From: Leptospirales bacterium
Lineage (GTDB): Bacteria > Spirochaetota > Leptospiria > Leptospirales > Leptonemataceae
Length of the DNA stretch: 64,000 bases
Direction: 5' to 3'
Assembly: GCA_019694685.1 (NCBI GenBank)
Contig: JAIBBM010000002.1
Span: 1-64,000, forward strand
Of the stretch, positions 62,497-64,000 are shown piece by piece (position 1 is the stretch's first letter; each line of letters begins with the position of its first letter). A program made the translations under genes and the position numbers. The notes beneath the pieces were generated by a model. That model worked only from the letters and a program-made list of their open reading frames with translations, was not told the DNA's origin and did not search any database.

Positions 62497-64000
62497 TCAC
62501 TCCAGCGATCGAAGCTCCAGATGCACCGCTCTGAACCGATGAGCCAGAACGCGCACAAGGTTTTCGTAGAACTGTCTTCCAATCTGTGGATCTTTTGCAA
62601 GCAAAGAATCAAATACGTTACGGGAAAGACTGTACAAATCGCAATCCGTTTCAGCGATTGCATGCGCTGAACGGACTTCATGATCCACAAAAGCCATATC
62701 TCCGAAAAAGTCTCCGCGACCAAAAGAGGCCAGGTGATGTTGCCTGTGACTGTTGATGGGCAGCATGATTCGCACTACACCGCGTCGAATGAAAAACAAA
62801 TTGTCGCTTGTGTCTCCGGATGAGAAGATCGTATTGCCCGCGCTAAATGATCTAGATTCCAGACATTGTTGAATCAAGGGCAAATCTTCCGCATCCACAT
62901 TCTCAAAGACTTCGATTTCGCCTAATTCAAGGGGCCGCTCAAGATGAGAATGATACAAATCGTTCTCTTTCAAAATGTAGTCTTCCACCCATTCCAGTGC
63001 GTAGTAAAATTCATCAAACAATACGATGCCTGAAGCAGGCCCGAGAAGCCCGGCATCGTGCAAAAATTCTTCCGGCGCCTGTCCCTCTTCTAGAGATTCC
63101 GGCAGATCCGTGATGAAAAGTCGTCCACCGCGATCTTCCAGTAGAGTGTTGATTTGCAAAAGCATGTGAATGGCGGTAGAATCGATGGACTGAACTCGAC
63201 GCATACTGATGATTACGAATTGCGATTCTTCAAGATCTGCATGAATCAGAGTGAACAATCGATCTGTATTTCCAAAAAACAGACTGCCCTGCAATTCATA
63301 CAGCACCGCACGCTGCCCGCTGGCCCGAATCACTTTCTGTTCTGCGGGAAGTCTGCTTCTCTTCGAAGATATTTCGCTTCCGTATGTTTTCTTATGCACG
63401 ACCGATCCGCGCATTTGTTCTCTCATGAAAAAGAGCGCGGATAACGCGACGCCCGCACCTGCCGCCGCCATCAAGCTGAACTTCAGTGCCACGCCGATGA
63501 CGGTCAGGATCACGAAGAAATCCAGGGCAGTTGCTTTTCTGCGAAGAAGCGCCGCCAGCTTCCAGTCAATCATTCGCAAACCAACTACGATCAGAATTCC
63601 AGACAGAGCGGGAATCGGAACCCATGCAAAAACTGGAGAAAGAAATACAAGAGCGATGAGCGCAAAGAGTCCGGCAAGAACGCCAGAGATTCGTGTGACA
63701 CCGCCGCTGGAAACATTGACCAGTGTAGCTCCCAGAGTTCCCGCACCGGCCAGGCCACCGCAGAACGCAGAAGTGATATTTCCCAGACCTTGCCCGAGCA
63801 GTTCTCTATTAGAATCGCTGCGAGATCTGGTCACCGTATCCACCACAACGCAGGACTTGAGAGTATCGATGGACAGAATGACTGCCAGAGTTCCACCGGC
63901 AAGAACCGCCTCCCGCAAATAATCTCCCTGCAATGTCGCGTAACTTCTGAACCTGGAAAAGAAGACATCGAAAGAGAACTCTCCGTGCAGTGGTCCAACC
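62497..64000 (-). CDS. SulP transporter-STAS-cNMP fusion, 5'-partial
   Basis: The frame runs to the window edge, so the N-terminus and several transmembrane spans are missing. The visible part has SulP spans with ELLGQGLGN and GAGTLGATLVNVSSGG (family region), a STAS domain (GQRAVLYELQGSLFFGN, IDSTAIHMLLQIN) and, about 120 residues later, a cNMP-binding domain (FFIRRGVVRI, FGDMAFVDHEVRSAHA, with the phosphate Arg). Anion transport may be gated by a cyclic nucleotide. It differs from the first SulP protein (9173-10885), which ends after the STAS domain. Confidence 0.9.
   Translation of the reverse strand, partial: VGPLHGEFSFDVFFSRFRSYATLQGDYLREAVLAGGTLAVILSIDTLKSCVVVDTVTRSRSDSNRELLGQGLGNITSAFCGGLAGAGTLGATLVNVSSGGVTRISGVLAGLFALIALVFLSPVFAWVPIPALSGILIVVGLRMIDWKLAALLRRKATALDFFVILTVIGVALKFSLMAAAGAGVALSALFFMREQMRGSVVHKKTYGSEISSKRSRLPAEQKVIRASGQRAVLYELQGSLFFGNTDRLFTLIHADLEESQFVIISMRRVQSIDSTAIHMLLQINTLLEDRGGRLFITDLPESLEEGQAPEEFLHDAGLLGPASGIVLFDEFYYALEWVEDYILKENDLYHSHLERPLELGEIEVFENVDAEDLPLIQQCLESRSFSAGNTIFSSGDTSDNLFFIRRGVVRIMLPINSHRQHHLASFGRGDFFGDMAFVDHEVRSAHAIAETDCDLYSLSRNVFDSLLAKDPQIGRQFYENLVRVLAHRFRAVHLELRSLE

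Noticed and set aside
1..64000. tRNA, rRNA, CRISPR arrays, insertion sequences or prophage
   Set aside because: Gaps between genes are under about 130 bases. I saw no cloverleaf, spaced direct repeats, transposase, integrase or phage proteins.

Overview
The window is ordinary bacterial chromosome with roughly balanced base composition. It most likely comes from a spirochaete of the order Leptospirales outside the AT-rich genus Leptospira, such as a Leptonema- or Turneriella-like organism. The support is a large surface lipoprotein ending in a DUF1554-type domain (a family I know mainly from Leptospira), many lipoproteins with relaxed spirochaetal lipoboxes, flagellar FliS behind a sigma-28-like promoter, an LPS heptose epimerase, and an HD-GYP protein with a long insert. 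This placement is inference. I see no tRNA, rRNA, insertion sequence, prophage or CRISPR array, and no stretch above about 130 bases lacks a gene.

Layout. 1-3.0 kb: tandem cNMP-binding protein, SpoIIE-type phosphatase, fliS and a possible flagellar chaperone gene. 3.0-8.1 kb: a forward run of a secreted caspase-like peptidase, a small basic exported protein, two lipoproteins, a Nudix hydrolase and a VOC protein. 8.2-14.5 kb: orphan ParA, SulP transporter, small membrane protein, GH31 sulfoquinovosidase-like lipoprotein, meaB. 14.6-23.8 kb: hldD then overlapping recC-recB-recD. 23.8-27 kb: rsgA, a SUFU-like protein, a WbuC cupin and an anchored protein. 27-34.8 kb: complete kdpFABCDE with a KdpE-box-like promoter and a 27-residue KdpF. 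34.8-40.9 kb: nitronate monooxygenase-like protein, two-TM ion channel, hybrid kinase, EI24 protein, panD and a kinase-like ATPase. 40.9-53 kb: HD-GYP protein, methyltransferase, hydrolase, lnt, pyrE, glycosyltransferase, a Cys-repeat protein, MFS, epimerase, TPP enzyme, TauE/SafE. 53-64 kb: truncated hydrolase, Calx-beta-like/DUF1554 lipoprotein, HPt, glgP, TetR, HAD lipoprotein, hydrolase, small lipoprotein, and a SulP-STAS-cNMP fusion cut by the window edge.

The strongest signal that the genes do not explain is a short word, CGTTA-K-R-CG. I found it 24 times by eye where about two are expected. All copies are inside genes, in every reading frame, and 18 of 24 lie on the + strand whatever the gene direction. 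Its role is unknown; a Chi-like or other chromosome-scale signal is one possibility, and recBCD is in the same window. Other leads are the caspase-like peptidase with its small basic exported neighbour, the GH31 enzyme that has the sulfoquinovosidase signature but Gln in place of the sulfonate-binding Arg, the six-copy 16-residue Cys repeat protein, and two divergent gene pairs whose start codons share one CATG.

The genome is very compact. All eight convergent gene ends are 20 bp apart or less or overlap, and many operon junctions are 1- or 4-base stop/start overlaps.
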